From the NCBI GenBank assembly GCA_023014335.1, contig JAECYW010000010.1, positions 1,240,001 through 1,304,000 of the forward strand: a stretch of 64,000 nucleotides of DNA, read 5' to 3'. Below the pieces are notes generated by a model. That model was not told the origin of the DNA. It did not search any database and saw only the letters and a program-made list of their open reading frames with translations. The DNA comes from Galerina marginata (taxonomy: Eukaryota; Basidiomycota; Agaricomycetes; Agaricales; Galerinaceae). Made by a program: the position numbers and the translations under genes. Positions 24,852-36,600 of the stretch are shown here, in pieces (within the stretch, counting starts at the first letter, position 1; every line of letters starts with the position of its first letter).

Positions 24852-25519
24852 ATGGAATCCACAGCCAAGACTACCGCTAACCAGCCCCAGGCTGCGACAG
24901 AGATGAGTACGTCCTTTAACCTCGAGGCGCCATAAGTTGCCTGCGGCCGTCGTACGATTTTTTAAATTTGATTCTGCGACAGAGGTCATGACTGTCGATG
25001 CTGCTGTTCAGAGCAAGCAGCACGAACATTGCGAACACCACAAGCACAAGGCGTCTCGTCTCCGTGGAGGAGGAGCTGGCAAGGTTCGTTGCTCTCCCTT
25101 CTTATCATAGACCCACTTCCCGCCTACGTCACTTGCAATTGTGGGGCCAACTTTTATTTCGATTTTAATTTGATTTTCGGGTCTTTTTGATTTTGTTTAA
25201 ATATTGTAAATTAAAACAATACTGACAATGCATTCGTTCACAGGATTGCTTCTTGGGCCTTATCGGCTGCTTCTTGTGCTTCGGTGCGGTTATTATTGTT
25301 TTTGATCTTTGGTCTATTTTACTCACGTTATTTGACAGAATGCTGCGAGGTAAATTGGACTTATTCCTCCTGCTTAGCTCTCCGATATTCATTGGTTTAC
25401 AGGGATGCTGCGACTGCATTGGTGACATCATCTGTAAGCAAATCTAATGTTTTCCTATCTGTAAGGAAGAAACTAACCCGAAGACTCTCATAGGTTGCCC
25501 CTGCGAAGTGTGCTGCTAG
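24852..25519 (+). CDS. Small His/Cys-rich protein with 11-nt microexon, copy 2
   Basis: An 87-aa protein from six exons: 24852-24906, 24983-25083, 25244-25283, 25339-25349 (11 nt, coding ECCE), 25403-25433 and 25494-25519. It contains HEHCEHHKHKASRLRGGGAGK followed by DCFLGLIGCFLCF, ECCE, GCCDCIGDIIC and CPCEVCC. Every junction is GT-AG and in phase. Exons 3, 4 and 5 have exactly the lengths (40, 11, 31 nt) of copy 1, which is strong support for the structure. It has no signal peptide. The Cys-rich tail may be lipid-modified or metal-binding (inference). Confidence 0.85.
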
Positions 25520-25831
25520 ATGCAATGATACCTGTTTCGTATTGCCTCTCCTAATCTTGTACCGCGTGGAACATTGTCTCGTCGAATGGAATCTCCTTTT
25601 GATATCAAACAGTCTGCAATGCTTGACGGCTACAACAGGTGACAAATTTAGGAGATAAGAACTTTGCCTGCCTTGGCCCATCCTAGTTAACTTCAAACAA
25701 ACCTGTACCTTGAGACTATGCGTGAATGGGAAGATGAGCTGTCATCCAGGTACCTGCAGCCGTAAAAGATCCTGTGCTGGTATAGCCCTGGTCATGGTTC
25801 CAGTGGACAGAGAAATAGGCTGGGCAACTCA
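25520..25831. other. Convergent intergenic region
   Basis: Three-prime flanks of the Cys-rich gene and SEN15. Nothing else seen. Confidence 0.4.
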
Positions 25832-26458
25832 TTAAACTGTTGGTTTCACGATCCCTTGACTAAGTTTATAGTAGACGATCGACGCGTCCTGCGACGTAAT
25901 AGCAATGTAGAGGTAAGGGGAAGTCACTTCGGACGATCCTTTGGGGAAAAGCTGGGCAAATGCGTCTTGTAGCCTGATATGCGTTGCACGATTGGAAGAT
26001 AGGACGATAAGTAAAGAACCATTATAGGACGAACCAAGCAAAGTTAAGGGTTTCAGAAAGTGAGCACGGTACAACGTAGAGGATTTCTTGCTACAAGGAA
26101 GTACGAGGAAGCGTGCGGCAATGTCAGAAGATCGATGCGGTATGGGGCGGTAGATGTTGCGACATACCGTGTCGCGCTTTTTCCCCTTGATTGCTCCTCG
26201 CGAACACTTTTCGAGATCTACAACATCCACATCATCCCATTGTTGGGCTAGATTTCATCTTATTATCAATGGTCGTCGCTCTTGACAGAAAGATATCAGC
26301 TCAACCGTAGACGATGTCATTGTATGCTTGAAAGAGACTCGACGAAGCTCGAGGGTACTTGGCAATCAGCGGTGATAACGTAGGGTACTTTGAATCGAAA
26401 TGTGAGGCTATTATGAGTATAGGAAGAAAGGCCAACGTACAGATGGATGGGATTCCAT
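25832..26458 (-). CDS. SEN15: tRNA-splicing endonuclease subunit Sen15
   Basis: The small structural subunit of the tRNA intron endonuclease. Reading down from the ATG at 26458, the exons give MESHPS, then YPTLSPLIAKYPRASSSLFQ and AYNDIVYAQQWDDVDVVDLE, then ILYVVPCSLSETLNFAWF, then RLQDAFAQLFPKGSSEVTSP and the diagnostic end SQDASIVYYKLSQGIVKPTV. This matches the fungal Sen15 plan of about 125-130 aa. Four introns are needed, and the first exon is only 18 nt. All junctions are GT-AG and in frame. Sen15 pairs with Sen34 in the nuclear or mitochondrial-surface complex. The frame is intact. Confidence 0.88.
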
Positions 26459-27149
26459 TACTTTCGCTTTGAGTCTGCAAGAGGGTAAAGAACTTGCGAA
26501 ATGCTTGTGACGACCAAAATGGTTAGGCGCGACGGGCCGTTTACCGGTGACTCCGCCTCCAACCCGTTGAACGCAAGCCGCCATCCACCTGCTTCATCTT
26601 GCTTTGCGACCTACTTCATGACCGACCCCCTGGCCGACCTTCTCGCTTTCTTCTAACCGCCCCGGCGCTTTGAAAGACAAAGATCTCGGTCGGACACGGA
26701 CAGCATCATGACTTCGCTTAAGGCACATCCGTTGTTTGAACCAAGTTTGAACGCAAGAAATTTGTCTGAATGGACATGAAGTAAAACCCCGTGTCTTTCG
26801 TAGTGCCTCCCCATCCGAATTTCGGAGAAACTCGCGTGGTTCTCACAGCATGGTAAAAAAAAGCTGAGCGATTTTGTGTATGTGGTACAGGACCAGGTAG
26901 AGTACCGGCTCGGCTCCGTTGAGGGAGGAGCCGCAAAGCGAGAATTTGTCACTTTCCATGGACCTCGCCGGTTACTGTCCTATCCTAGTCCTCAATCCTG
27001 TAACCTAAGGCTACCCGATTACCTTGAATGGTATGCCTATTCGGCACCACTGATGTCAATCTACTCTCGAAATCCTCAAAAAGACTGGTGAGTCGCATTG
27101 TCTCAGCTCGCTAACCTCCCACCACCTCCCACCTTAGTTTGCTCCTCCA
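26459..27149. other. Divergent promoter region of SEN15 and phosphate carrier
   Basis: About 690 bp. Open frames on both strands lack domains. No clear TATA box for either gene. Confidence 0.4.
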
Positions 27150-28472
27150 ATGGCAGATACCAAGGCCCCTAATGTTCACCCTCCATATCATGTTCGCCAA
27201 TTCACAGGAAAAGATTACACTTCATTTTTCCTAGCAGGTTCTCTATGTGCAATGTAAGCCTCATAACATAAGTTCTGTGTCTAATTCGATAACATTCTGC
27301 ATCAATAAAGGTTGAGCCATGTAGCGATGACCCGTGCGCAAGCATTGTGAACACAGTTCAAAAATCGTTCTAAATTCTCTTGCCCGTCTTTTTCAGCGAT
27401 TGACGTCGTCAAAACACGAATTCAAATCGACCCAGCATTCAAGTCCCACTCATTTCTGTCTGGGACGCGACATGTTATCGCGACAGAAGGTCCACGTGGG
27501 CTCCTCACAGGATTCGGACCCACAGCCGTTGGTTATCTCGCGCAAGGAGGAGCCAAGTTCGCAGGATACGAATACTGGAAGAAGACCTTCGTACAGATCG
27601 CGGGCAGTCAGGAGAACGCCGTCGCTAACCGCACTGCGATCTATCTGGGAGCCGCGACCGTCGCAGAGTACGCAATATTTTGTGTTAAGCAATTATACGC
27701 ATGACGAGACCACTAACAACGAGATTGAAGGTTCTTCGCGGATATTCTATTAACACCATTAGAAGCAACTCGGATTCGGCTTGTTTCTCAACGAGGCTAC
27801 GCTACGGGCCTCGTCTCCGGATTCACGCGTCTCGCAAGAGAAGGTGGTGTTCGTGAACTGTACGCAGGATTCCTGCCCATACTGTGCAAGTGAGGTTCCG
27901 GTCTTCAGTCTCTTGAGAATTCACCAAGGTACTCACCACCCTTTCCAGGCAGATACCATATGCTATCGGCCAGTTCACAGTGAACGAGTTCTGCCATGAG
28001 CTTGTCCTCCGTTCTACCACGGAAGAGCAAAAAAACAAGATAGCCAATTCCTTCACGCTAAAGTATAGTATCCAACTAGGTAGTGGAATCATTGCTGGGT
28101 TCGCCGCTGCGATCCTCAGTCAGGTAAGACCACTTTCTTTGATTTCCCCCCAGCCCCTCATCCAATGTTTTGCAGCCTGCAGATACACTACTATCGCAGA
28201 TTAACAAAGGTCACGGACCTACCGGGTCCATGGGCCATAGACTAGCAGTTCTGGCACGCGAAGCTGGCTTCAAGGGACTTTTTGTTGGCCTGGGCCCTAG
28301 GATGATCATGACCGCCGGGCTCGTCTCGTCACAATTCTTGATGTACGGCGCAATCAAGGATGGTAAGTGGTAAATTCCTTGGAAAGGAAATTCTATACTA
28401 ATTAATTACTCTTTTTATTATGCAGCGCTCGGCGCTCCTCCTGGACTGGAAATTCATAAGGAAAAAAAGTGA
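27150..28472 (+). CDS. Mitochondrial phosphate carrier, tandem copy 1
   Basis: A mitochondrial carrier family protein of the Mir1/PiC type, importing phosphate into the matrix across the inner membrane. Three repeats are visible with their signature motifs: [21 protein letters not shown] and QPADTLLSQ; the last form is characteristic of phosphate carriers. Further landmarks are [34 protein letters not shown] and [12 protein letters not shown]. The six introns found all join in frame, and the protein ends GLEIHKEKK. In the first helix the segment is SHVAM, while copy 2 has SHGAM; the glycine to valine change is at a normally small residue. The two copies are about 930 bp apart and share intron positions. 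Confidence 0.9.
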
Positions 28473-29405
28473 TCATAGATTTCAGACAGACCTTGGTGAT
28501 TAGATGCTACTGTTTGCAGTTGGCGGTCCTATCCTGGTTTCTAGCTCTGATGGCTGCTCTCATATTAAATTATTTATCATATTGGACTCTGTTTTACCGT
28601 GCGGTATACCTAATTCCAACACTATATTGTCGCAAAATGATTTACGGACAAAACATTACGCATATTGTACGAATTGACACTGAATAAGTCATATGAGAAT
28701 AGTTCTGCAAGGTCCTGAAAACTCCTGGTATTCGAAGATTCCTTCGACGACTGCTCTTCTTTCGAATCATCATCATCTCAAAGATCTTTAATTGATTTAA
28801 CAAAGACACCAAGCACTCAAATTGTCAGGGACAAGATTGCCATCAAGAGTAAACTTTCTATAAATAACCTAGGCTCTCTATAAATAGTCCTACGGAACAC
28901 GATCTTGAGTCAGACTTGAGAGCTCGAACCTTGGGCTTTTGGACCAAAAGAAATTTCCTGAAATGCAAAGTAGTCTTGGCTAAGTGAACAACCAAAAAGG
29001 TGTCTAAGTTTTGCCTCCAGGTCCAGCTTCAAACTTGCGCATGCATAAATTAATACCCACGCAATGTAAACGCTACTCCATGGCTTATCCCTGGATGAAT
29101 GAGTCGGACTACTTCCAGGTTTGAGTAAGTATTGGCACAACTGTATCGAAGCCGTGTCTGGAGGGTTACCGAAAGGTTAGGGGCCAGATCTTCAGACTCA
29201 ATTCTCTCTCAACATTTTAGTTCCCAGCATCATGATCGTTGTGGGGGAATAGAAGTTGTATCGACAAGAATGTTGTCAGCTCTCATTACATGGTCGGCGT
29301 CCATGACGTCAGGAAAACGCCCATCGGACACCGGAATCTATTTTTGGACTCGTCAAAAGACGAAGGCGCAAGGAGATCGGCATCATTCTCACCTCTTCTC
29401 TGAAA
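28473..29405. other. Spacer between carrier copies
   Basis: No gene is supported. The two promoters do not show obvious similarity, so they may have diverged after duplication. Confidence 0.4.
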
Positions 29406-30720
29406 ATGCCAGATACCAAGGCCTCCAGTGTCTCCCATCCATTCAACGTACCGCAGTTTACAAAAAAAGACTATACCTCGTTTTTCCTGGCAGGTGCGCT
29501 ATGTTGCACGTAAGTGGTTTAGCAGGAACCTTATCGTTCATGACTACTGAACTGTTGTATTATCTAGGATAAGCCATGGGGCAATGACCCGTACGCCAAT
29601 CTTACAACCAGCTCCAAATCTCTCTAATCATGCCTTTTAGCAATTGACGTCGTCAAAACACGCATTCAGATCGACCCAACATACAAATCTCATTCATTCG
29701 TCTCCGGCACACGACATATCATCGCCACCGAAGGCCCGCGAGGACTTCTCACAGGCTTTGGGCCCACAGCGGTCGGTTATCTGGCCCAAGGAGGAGCCAA
29801 GTTTGCTGGATACGAATACTGGAAGAAAGCCTTCGTAGAAATCGCGGGCAGCCAAGAGAACGCCGTCGCAAACCGCACCGCGATCTATTTGGGAGCTGCG
29901 ACGGTCGCAGAGTACGCAAAATTCTGTCCAACCACATGAAGCAAGCGCTGACAAGTAATGCGAAGGTTCTTCGCCGATATCCTGTTGACACCATTAGAAG
30001 CGACACGAATCAGGCTCGTGTCTCAGCGAGGCTACGCAACAGGTCTTGTATCTGGATTCACGCGTCTCGCAAGAGAGGGTGGACTACGGGAACTCTATGC
30101 AGGCTTCCTGCCTATTTTGTGCAAGTAAGGCATTTAAATATAAGGAAGCCCCGCCCAGCGCTCATTCGGCTCTTCAGGCAAATACCATACGCCATCGGCC
30201 AATTCACAGTAAACGAGTTCTGCCACGAGGTTGTCTTACGCTCGACTACGGAGGAGCTAAAACAAAAAATCGCGAAGTCCGGCACTCTCAAATTCTCGAT
30301 CCAGTTAGGGTGTGGAATTATTGCCGGTTTTGCTGCTGCTATCCTCAGTCATGTACGATCCTTCCCCTGAGGTTACTGCCTCTCAAACTTGTCGCTGATT
30401 CCACAATTGTCCATTTACCCTATTCGTAGCCTGCTGATACCCTCTTATCGCAAATTAACAAAGGACACGGCCCAACGGGATCCATGCCTCATCGACTGGC
30501 CGTCCTTGCCCGCGAAGCTGGCTTCAAGGGTCTCTTCGCCGGTCTTGGTCCGAGGATGATCATGACCGCCGGTCTGGTGTCATCGCAATTCTTGATGTAC
30601 GGCGCGATCAAGGACGGTAAGCAGCAGACTCAGTGTAAAGGTGCACCGATACTGATTTCTTGTCCGTCCACTTCTCCAGCACTCGGCGCTCCGGCGGGAC
30701 TCGAAATCCATAAGGCATAG
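29406..30720 (+). CDS. MIR1: Mitochondrial phosphate carrier, tandem copy 2
   Basis: Tandem paralog of the gene at 27150, with the same three carrier repeats ([30 protein letters not shown]) and the canonical SHGAM in helix 1. It begins [20 protein letters not shown] and ends [13 protein letters not shown]. Protein identity to copy 1 is about 90 percent in the central exons. Introns are in the same positions, and lengths differ only slightly. All exons join in frame. Because it keeps the conserved glycine, this copy looks the more canonical transporter. The gene name is by family resemblance. Confidence 0.9.
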
Positions 30721-30996
30721 ATTATTTCATAGAGATTTACAGGACTTTAGAGACAAGTAACAGCTGAAAGCTGACCTTCTGTATTCGCTGTTTGGAAATC
30801 TTCGACATTTATTTTTCTACTCCTCTCGCTCCCGCGACACATTAGTAGTGTGCTTTAATTTATTCAATAGTGTGGGCCAGGCCTTAATACTATCACTGTC
30901 AGAGAATTTAGGGCTGTAGGAATGGGGAGTGAAATAAATATTAGGCAACGTACAGAAAATTGGTGTCGGATACAGTGTACTAAGGTTCCTTGTAAC
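30721..30996. other. Convergent 3' flank
   Basis: A short AT-rich region between convergent genes, no further feature. Confidence 0.35.
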
Positions 30997-31708
30997 CTAG
31001 ACCTTTTTCGCAGCTTCATATGTACCGGCCTAGTAAAGTGTGATAAAAATGGCGAATGACCAAAAAAATCATTGTATACTTACCATTCTCTCTTCTCCTC
31101 GATCCACCATCTCAGCGTTTGCAATGAGCTTTCCCGTGATCTTCTCCGTTCGTCCTACAATAAAGCTATATTAAAATGGCCCAAAGCGCTTAAACCAAGA
31201 GCTCACCGATGATTTTATCCTTGATAGTGGGCCTCTCACGAGGCATTGCATCCTTCCCACCATCCAACTTCGTTTTACCAGCAGTACCGGATCCTTGACG
31301 GGTGTCCCTCTCGATTTTACCTGCAGAATTTTGGTTGGTCGCCGGTCCAGTCGCGTCGACGTAACCTGTCCGAGTAACACCCGCCGCCTGTTGAAGGTCT
31401 GCTCTAGCGCCAGTTATAAATGCACTGGCAGGACTGAAACATGTTGGTGCATCCCGAATGGTTGCCTTCGAGTTATGTTCGCGTCTGTTGCCTTCCGTAG
31501 AGCCGTTCCCCATTGGCGCCATGCTGGGACCAGTGCCAGGGTCGTGCTGGTGGCCAGTGTGCGTGCCCTCGCCGATACCTTGGTGGTTGTCGATAGTACC
31601 CATACCAGCGTTGGTGCCCATGCCAGAGGTCGACTTGTTGCCTAGACCGCGCTGTTCGATATCAGACAACGGACGCCTTTTTTTGGAGGTACCTGATTCT
31701 TCGGACAT
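30997..31708 (-). CDS. CsbD-like small stress-type protein (minus strand)
   Basis: Starts MSEESGTSKKRRPLSDIEQ at 31708 and contains a disordered Gly/Thr/His-rich middle (GMGTIDNHQGIGEGTHTGHQ). It ends in a short helical domain, IKDKIIGRTEKITGKLIANA then EMVDRGEERMAGTYEAAKKV, interrupted by two introns (about 31145-31195 and 31030-31083). The DKIxGxxEKxxGKxxxN...E(x)GE pattern is that of CsbD-like proteins, known as stress-response proteins in bacteria and common in fungi. Total about 195 aa. It is arranged head to head with a second gene of the same class at 32329, so the two may share regulation. Confidence 0.72.
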
Positions 31709-32328
31709 ACTCAGCCTGCGAACGCGAGGAGTAAAGTGGCATCAATGTTTACCATCCCCGGTGCCACTCATTCCAGACGCCGTTCCTAAGCAAATCGCGT
31801 GAGCAATTTGTGGAGGACGACGAGGCGCCAACCAGCTCTCGAGCCTGGGCACTAACCTGCAACATGAGTCGTAGGTAAGAAGTTTTGGGCACAAAGTATG
31901 GGGTCTCTAGTAGCTTGGGGGTTCGACATCTTGAAAATGAAAGCAATTCTAAAGACAAGCCAAGCACGTCGAGGGGTTTATATACGGGTCCATGTCTTGG
32001 AATATTTTTAGACGCCGGCCGCTGTCGAAAGAGGAGACTTGGAACGAAACAGGAAATACCGACTGAAGACAGAAAATCTCATGCCCTTCCGCGAAAAGGA
32101 GAAGATTGTCGATTCGAATTCAGAACCATTGCGAACAGCGTTGATGGTAGAGTTACAGGATCCAAAAAAGTTCCACAAATTGAAAGAATCCCCACACGTG
32201 ACTTGGCAAGATTAGATTAGGTTGGTCGATGCGTTGACGTCATATATCAATGACGTCGTTGGCGCTTAGAGTCCGTATTTCAACAGGATCGATTTTGAAA
32301 GGACGCATCTATAACTCAAACGCAAACC
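31709..32328. promoter_or_regulatory. Bidirectional promoter region between CsbD-like genes
   Basis: A 620-bp interval separating two head-to-head genes of the same class. It contains a TATATA-like motif near 31978-31985 following GAGGGG, a sequence similar to fungal stress-response elements. Start sites cannot be placed. Confidence 0.35.
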
Positions 32329-32917
32329 ATGTCCGAGCCTGTATCCAATTCCAAAGAAGCCGCAACCCGTGCATCCGCAACGCCTCTCGGCGGACACATC
32401 ATTGACCCAGATACACACGACGCGACGTCTGTGCCTCTTCCTCCGAGTACCAATCATATCGCCAGAGAGGTTGACACAGCACCACAGCAAGGTATGCCAT
32501 TGAATAACCAAAGGGAATACTGGCCCGGGATTTATTTGAGAATAGGGTCTACACAACCTGGAGATGGTGGTGAAGTGCGAGCCTCAGACTTGCCGAGCCA
32601 GCCTACCGAGAAGGTGCCTTTCAAAGAAAGAGTCATAGGTTCGTCAGCCGGTGATTCGTATCGCCACCATCGCTTACATAGCATTGTATTTAGGTGTCGC
32701 ACAGGTCAAAAATTTTATACCCTTATTTGCACAGAGACTGATAACTTTCGTATGTGTTTCCAGAAAAGCCGAGGAACTGTGAGTCTTTAGCTAACCCGTT
32801 GGAGACAAATTTATTAAATATTGCTACTAATAGCTCCTTGGGAAGCCTGACCTGGTGGAGCATGGAGACAAGATCCTCAAGGGAGAGACCACTCATCAGC
32901 AAGACCGTCTCAAGTAG
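32329..32917 (+). CDS. CsbD-like small stress-type protein (plus strand)
   Basis: Begins MSEPVSNSKEAATRASATPL and ends in the CsbD-like helix FKERVIGVAQKSRGTLLGKP then DLVEHGDKILKGETTHQQDR. The domain is split over four exons: 32329-32638, 32694-32704 (11 nt), 32764-32778 (15 nt) and 32834-32917. All junctions are GT-AG and in phase. The two microexons are supported because only this combination restores the KxxGxLLGKPDLxEHGEK-type motif. Length is about 139 aa. It is divergent from a related gene at 30997-31708. Role in stress is inferred from the family only. Confidence 0.75.
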
Positions 32918-33117
32918 GAAGCTAGTCATGCAAGTTATATGTTGGTTATATGTTGAATGTATTCTTGTTGTCATCCCCATAATCCGAGGTTAAAAAATAA
33001 AGATGAGGCAGGTTTTATGCCAGTGAGGCCACGGGGATCTAGTATCATGCCCCTTTTTTTTGGTTTCTTCTACATAATTTTCTCCGCTTCCAATAGAACA
33101 CTCAACCCAAAAACCTA

Positions 33118-33390
33118 TGAGGGACCCCTTTGGACAAAAATAAAAACAAAGTTATTCCTCCTGAATGCTGCTATTTGTCAGAAAAAATAATCTTGTTATG
33201 CTGAAGCCCTTATTCTTCTGAAATTCTTATGCTGGCTGAAATCCTTATTCTGGCTGAAATCCTTATTCTGGCTAAATCCTTATTCTGGCTAAATCCTTAT
33301 TCTGGCTAAATCCTTATTCTGAGTGAAATCCTTGGTCTTCCTGAAAACCCTATTGAAGCTGAACCAACCAGGAAGTAAATCCTTATTTCA
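33118..33390 (+). repeat. Left terminal and subterminal repeats of giant element
   Basis: The terminal repeat (33118-33180, TGAGGGAC...) is followed by at least seven tandem or dispersed copies of CTGGCTGAAATCCTTATT-type units of about 17-18 bp (33200-33390). The array is mirrored at the right end. Such subterminal arrays commonly bind transposase. Confidence 0.75.
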
Positions 33391-33600
33391 TCCATTTGTC
33401 ACGTTATAAATTTCACATCACCTGATCAAACCGCGTTATGTTCAGAAAATCCTCGATCACGAAGAAGTTGATGGCCACATGCTTCAGGCCACCATACTTG
33501 GCCATGGCCCAAGCGCTCTTTTACCCCTTTTTTCATCACCCCATCTTTTCCTCCCCAACCTTGACTCTCTTTTTCTTATATTTAACTCATTTCAAGCTCA

Positions 33601-36600
33601 ATGAACACCAACGCTCCGGTAGCACCATGCACAGTCTGTGCTAGCCCCTCATGCGCATATTTTGACCCTGATGTCGACAATGACACATTGGTACATCTCT
33701 CACTCTTAACAAAGACTGGTCTAATTTTTTTTTTGGCAGGATATGTGCTTTTGTGGACATCTGAGCAGCCTTCATCGTGCACCAAGCAGACAACTTGGAC
33801 CTCGGGGTGGCTACCCAGCCAGGGCTTGTACTGAATTCCGACCAATTGGTGGTGCCCCAGTGAGTTCCAGTGCGATCATTATTATCTAAAACTCATCATC
33901 TGATGCATCTCCTTCAAAGATCACCAATTTTCACCAGCTTTGCCAATGTGGCGGCCATTATAGTGCCCATCAGCGGCAAGAAAATAACCCATTGTAAGTG
34001 ATCACCAACGAACAAGAAGACACCTTATACTTACATTGAGCTCCAGGCCTACCTTTCGTGTCCCTGGCCCAGTTCTGGCTCCCACAACCCAGCCTATGGC
34101 GTCTCAAACCGCAGGCAGTGTGGCACCTGTTATGAGCATGCCTGTTATCACTGAATATCAGCGTGTGGGCTTTGGTGTTCCTCTCACTGCCCCGCCGTCA
34201 CGTTCAGCTGCATCTGGGAGTTCAAGACAGCCAGCCAGCCGAAGAAGGATTGCAAACCCGGGCCCAAATGGGACTGGCATAGTAACACGTCGCCAGCACC
34301 TAGAGATAACGATGACATTCGTTGTTCTTCCACGGGATGTACGACCACTGCTTTTCTGTTCAAAATTACATTTCTAACTTTCGATTAGCTTGATCAAAAC
34401 ATAACACCGCAAGACAAACACGGTCTTGAAAACTATACTTGCTTGACCAAAGGCGAGCGACTTTCGCAAGACCTTGCATTCCTCGAGGAACAGGGGCTGA
34501 CCCATACTTTTACCTTGCGCGACATCGACAATACCGAAGTGGACCTACTCGAACGGATCATATTGGCATTTAATGAGATGCTAGCCAATGCCAGCTATTC
34601 TTTTCCGGAATTCGACTCGAATTTTTCTTTACCGCCTGGAGCGCCCTCAAGAGCCGAGAGAATCACCTTCGAAAGGCTCCAGTTCAACCTTGTTAGGATC
34701 TCAAACCAGAGTACCGTTGGGAACAGACTCGTGCTTGATCCAAATACCAATTATCGTTACTTTACCCACAAAAACCTGAAAGGCCGATTCAAAAGGCATT
34801 CAAATGTTCACCCCACTGACGTCAGCAAAGGAGGGCTCCTAGTAATTTGTAAGTTGTTGTTATACATCCACAGTCATGCTATTTATCATTTGCTGCCAGG
34901 TCCAAGAAACGGTGGTCAGCTCGTTGGGCCAATTGACGAGACAGGACGACAGCACCACTGTTTCACAGACTTTATTTTGGCTGGTCTTGCCAAATCTGCG
35001 TTCAGCAAAGATCTTGCCGCCAACAAAAGCAAAACCGACGTTGAGCTAGAAGACGAATGGAAGGCGGAGTATAGCTATCATTGTCGTACAACATGCCCCC
35101 GACAACCTCGTAGCAACCTCTTTCTCCCAGAAGACGGAGAGAGCGATAATGATGATCGTGAAATCATTAACACACTCTCAATCCAACCTTTGATGACACA
35201 GAGAGAGCCGAGCTCAGGACCGAGGAGGAGTAATAGATTGGCAATTACAACTCCGCCATCAACTTCAACCACACTTTCACCTCTTGTTTCAATGCTGGAT
35301 GTCGGACCAGCTCCCTTTCCCATGGAGCCACCTAGTCCAACTCTTGACCACCATACCCCTCTTCCACCTCCAATTCAACCTGCGCCAATCATACCACCAG
35401 TCCCGCAACCACCAAGCCAACCAGTTCCCGCCTTTTTGCTCCCGGCTCCTCAACCACGTGTTGCCATCCCTGTCCCTCTCTATGATCCACCAGCTGGACG
35501 ACAACCCGACTACAAAACATTTCAGGAATTTGAGAACTACGTCAACGCACACCGTTGCCCCAATGTTCTTTTGACTGAAGATTTCTTCAAGGTTGAAGGA
35601 GATTCTGTCCGCGACGCAGCAACTGGGTTGGTGGTGGCACTGATGAATGTCTATGGAAAGGCAGATGATGCGCCTCTCATTCCTGGACCTCTTCAACCGC
35701 TAAGACCAACTGAAACATTTACGGGTTCCATTGGACCAAATGATGCAACATTGAAGAACATTTTCTCTTATCAACACTGGCACGTTCGCGGGTAAGCCAA
35801 GCCAATTTTTATCTGTAAGACTCATTTTAATGTGATCTTATTAACCTTTTAGGGGACTGTTGGGCGACGACTCAGTTGGTGGAGGGGTTATGCGCCAGGT
35901 TCTTTCAGAGGCCATCCAAATTGTATCAAAGGACATTGTCGAAGACTTGGATAACGATGATGGCTATGTGAGCCTGAAGATCTCAGCAGACGGTATCGTC
36001 TCTGAAACGACAGTCAATAGCTGTTTTGCGCTTGGTGCTCTTTGCACGATCTTTATGGTCAAAGCCCATGCTGCACCAGAGCCAATTTCTCCAGCTCTCA
36101 TTCAAGCGGCCATTGGTCCCTGTCGTTCTGTTCAAGAGCGTAAATGGGTCCGATCTATCGCCCCTCCTATTGCTGCAATCCTTGACCTCTTGCCAACCCC
36201 TGTCAACTTTCGACATCCTATCCCTGATTGTCAAGAGCTCCGCTCTTTGGTTCGAAGAAGATTCCCAGGAACATCGGTGCGTTTTATGTATTTTGTAATT
36301 TTCCTCTATTCACACTTTGTTAGTTCAATGCCATTCTTGGCGTTCCTCCAGATGAAGCACAAAGGGTGTTATTTAATGCCCAGTTTTTCACCCGTGTGCT
36401 TCTGGGCGTACCTGAGAATGCCATTCAAAATGCACCGGAATTTATTGCCTTTTCACAAGGTATCAACCTTCACCTAACGCCAGCCATTCCTTCTTTCACT
36501 GAGGTAAAGTAACACCATATTCCTGTTGACAAGTAATCTGACTGCCTTCTAGGCCATTACCAAATCATCGAAATACCTTCTTGCCAGATCCTACTCCCGC

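Noticed and set aside
33200..33390. CRISPR-like array
   Set aside because: Units are adjacent and degenerate without unique spacers, mirrored at the other end of the element, and this is eukaryotic DNA.
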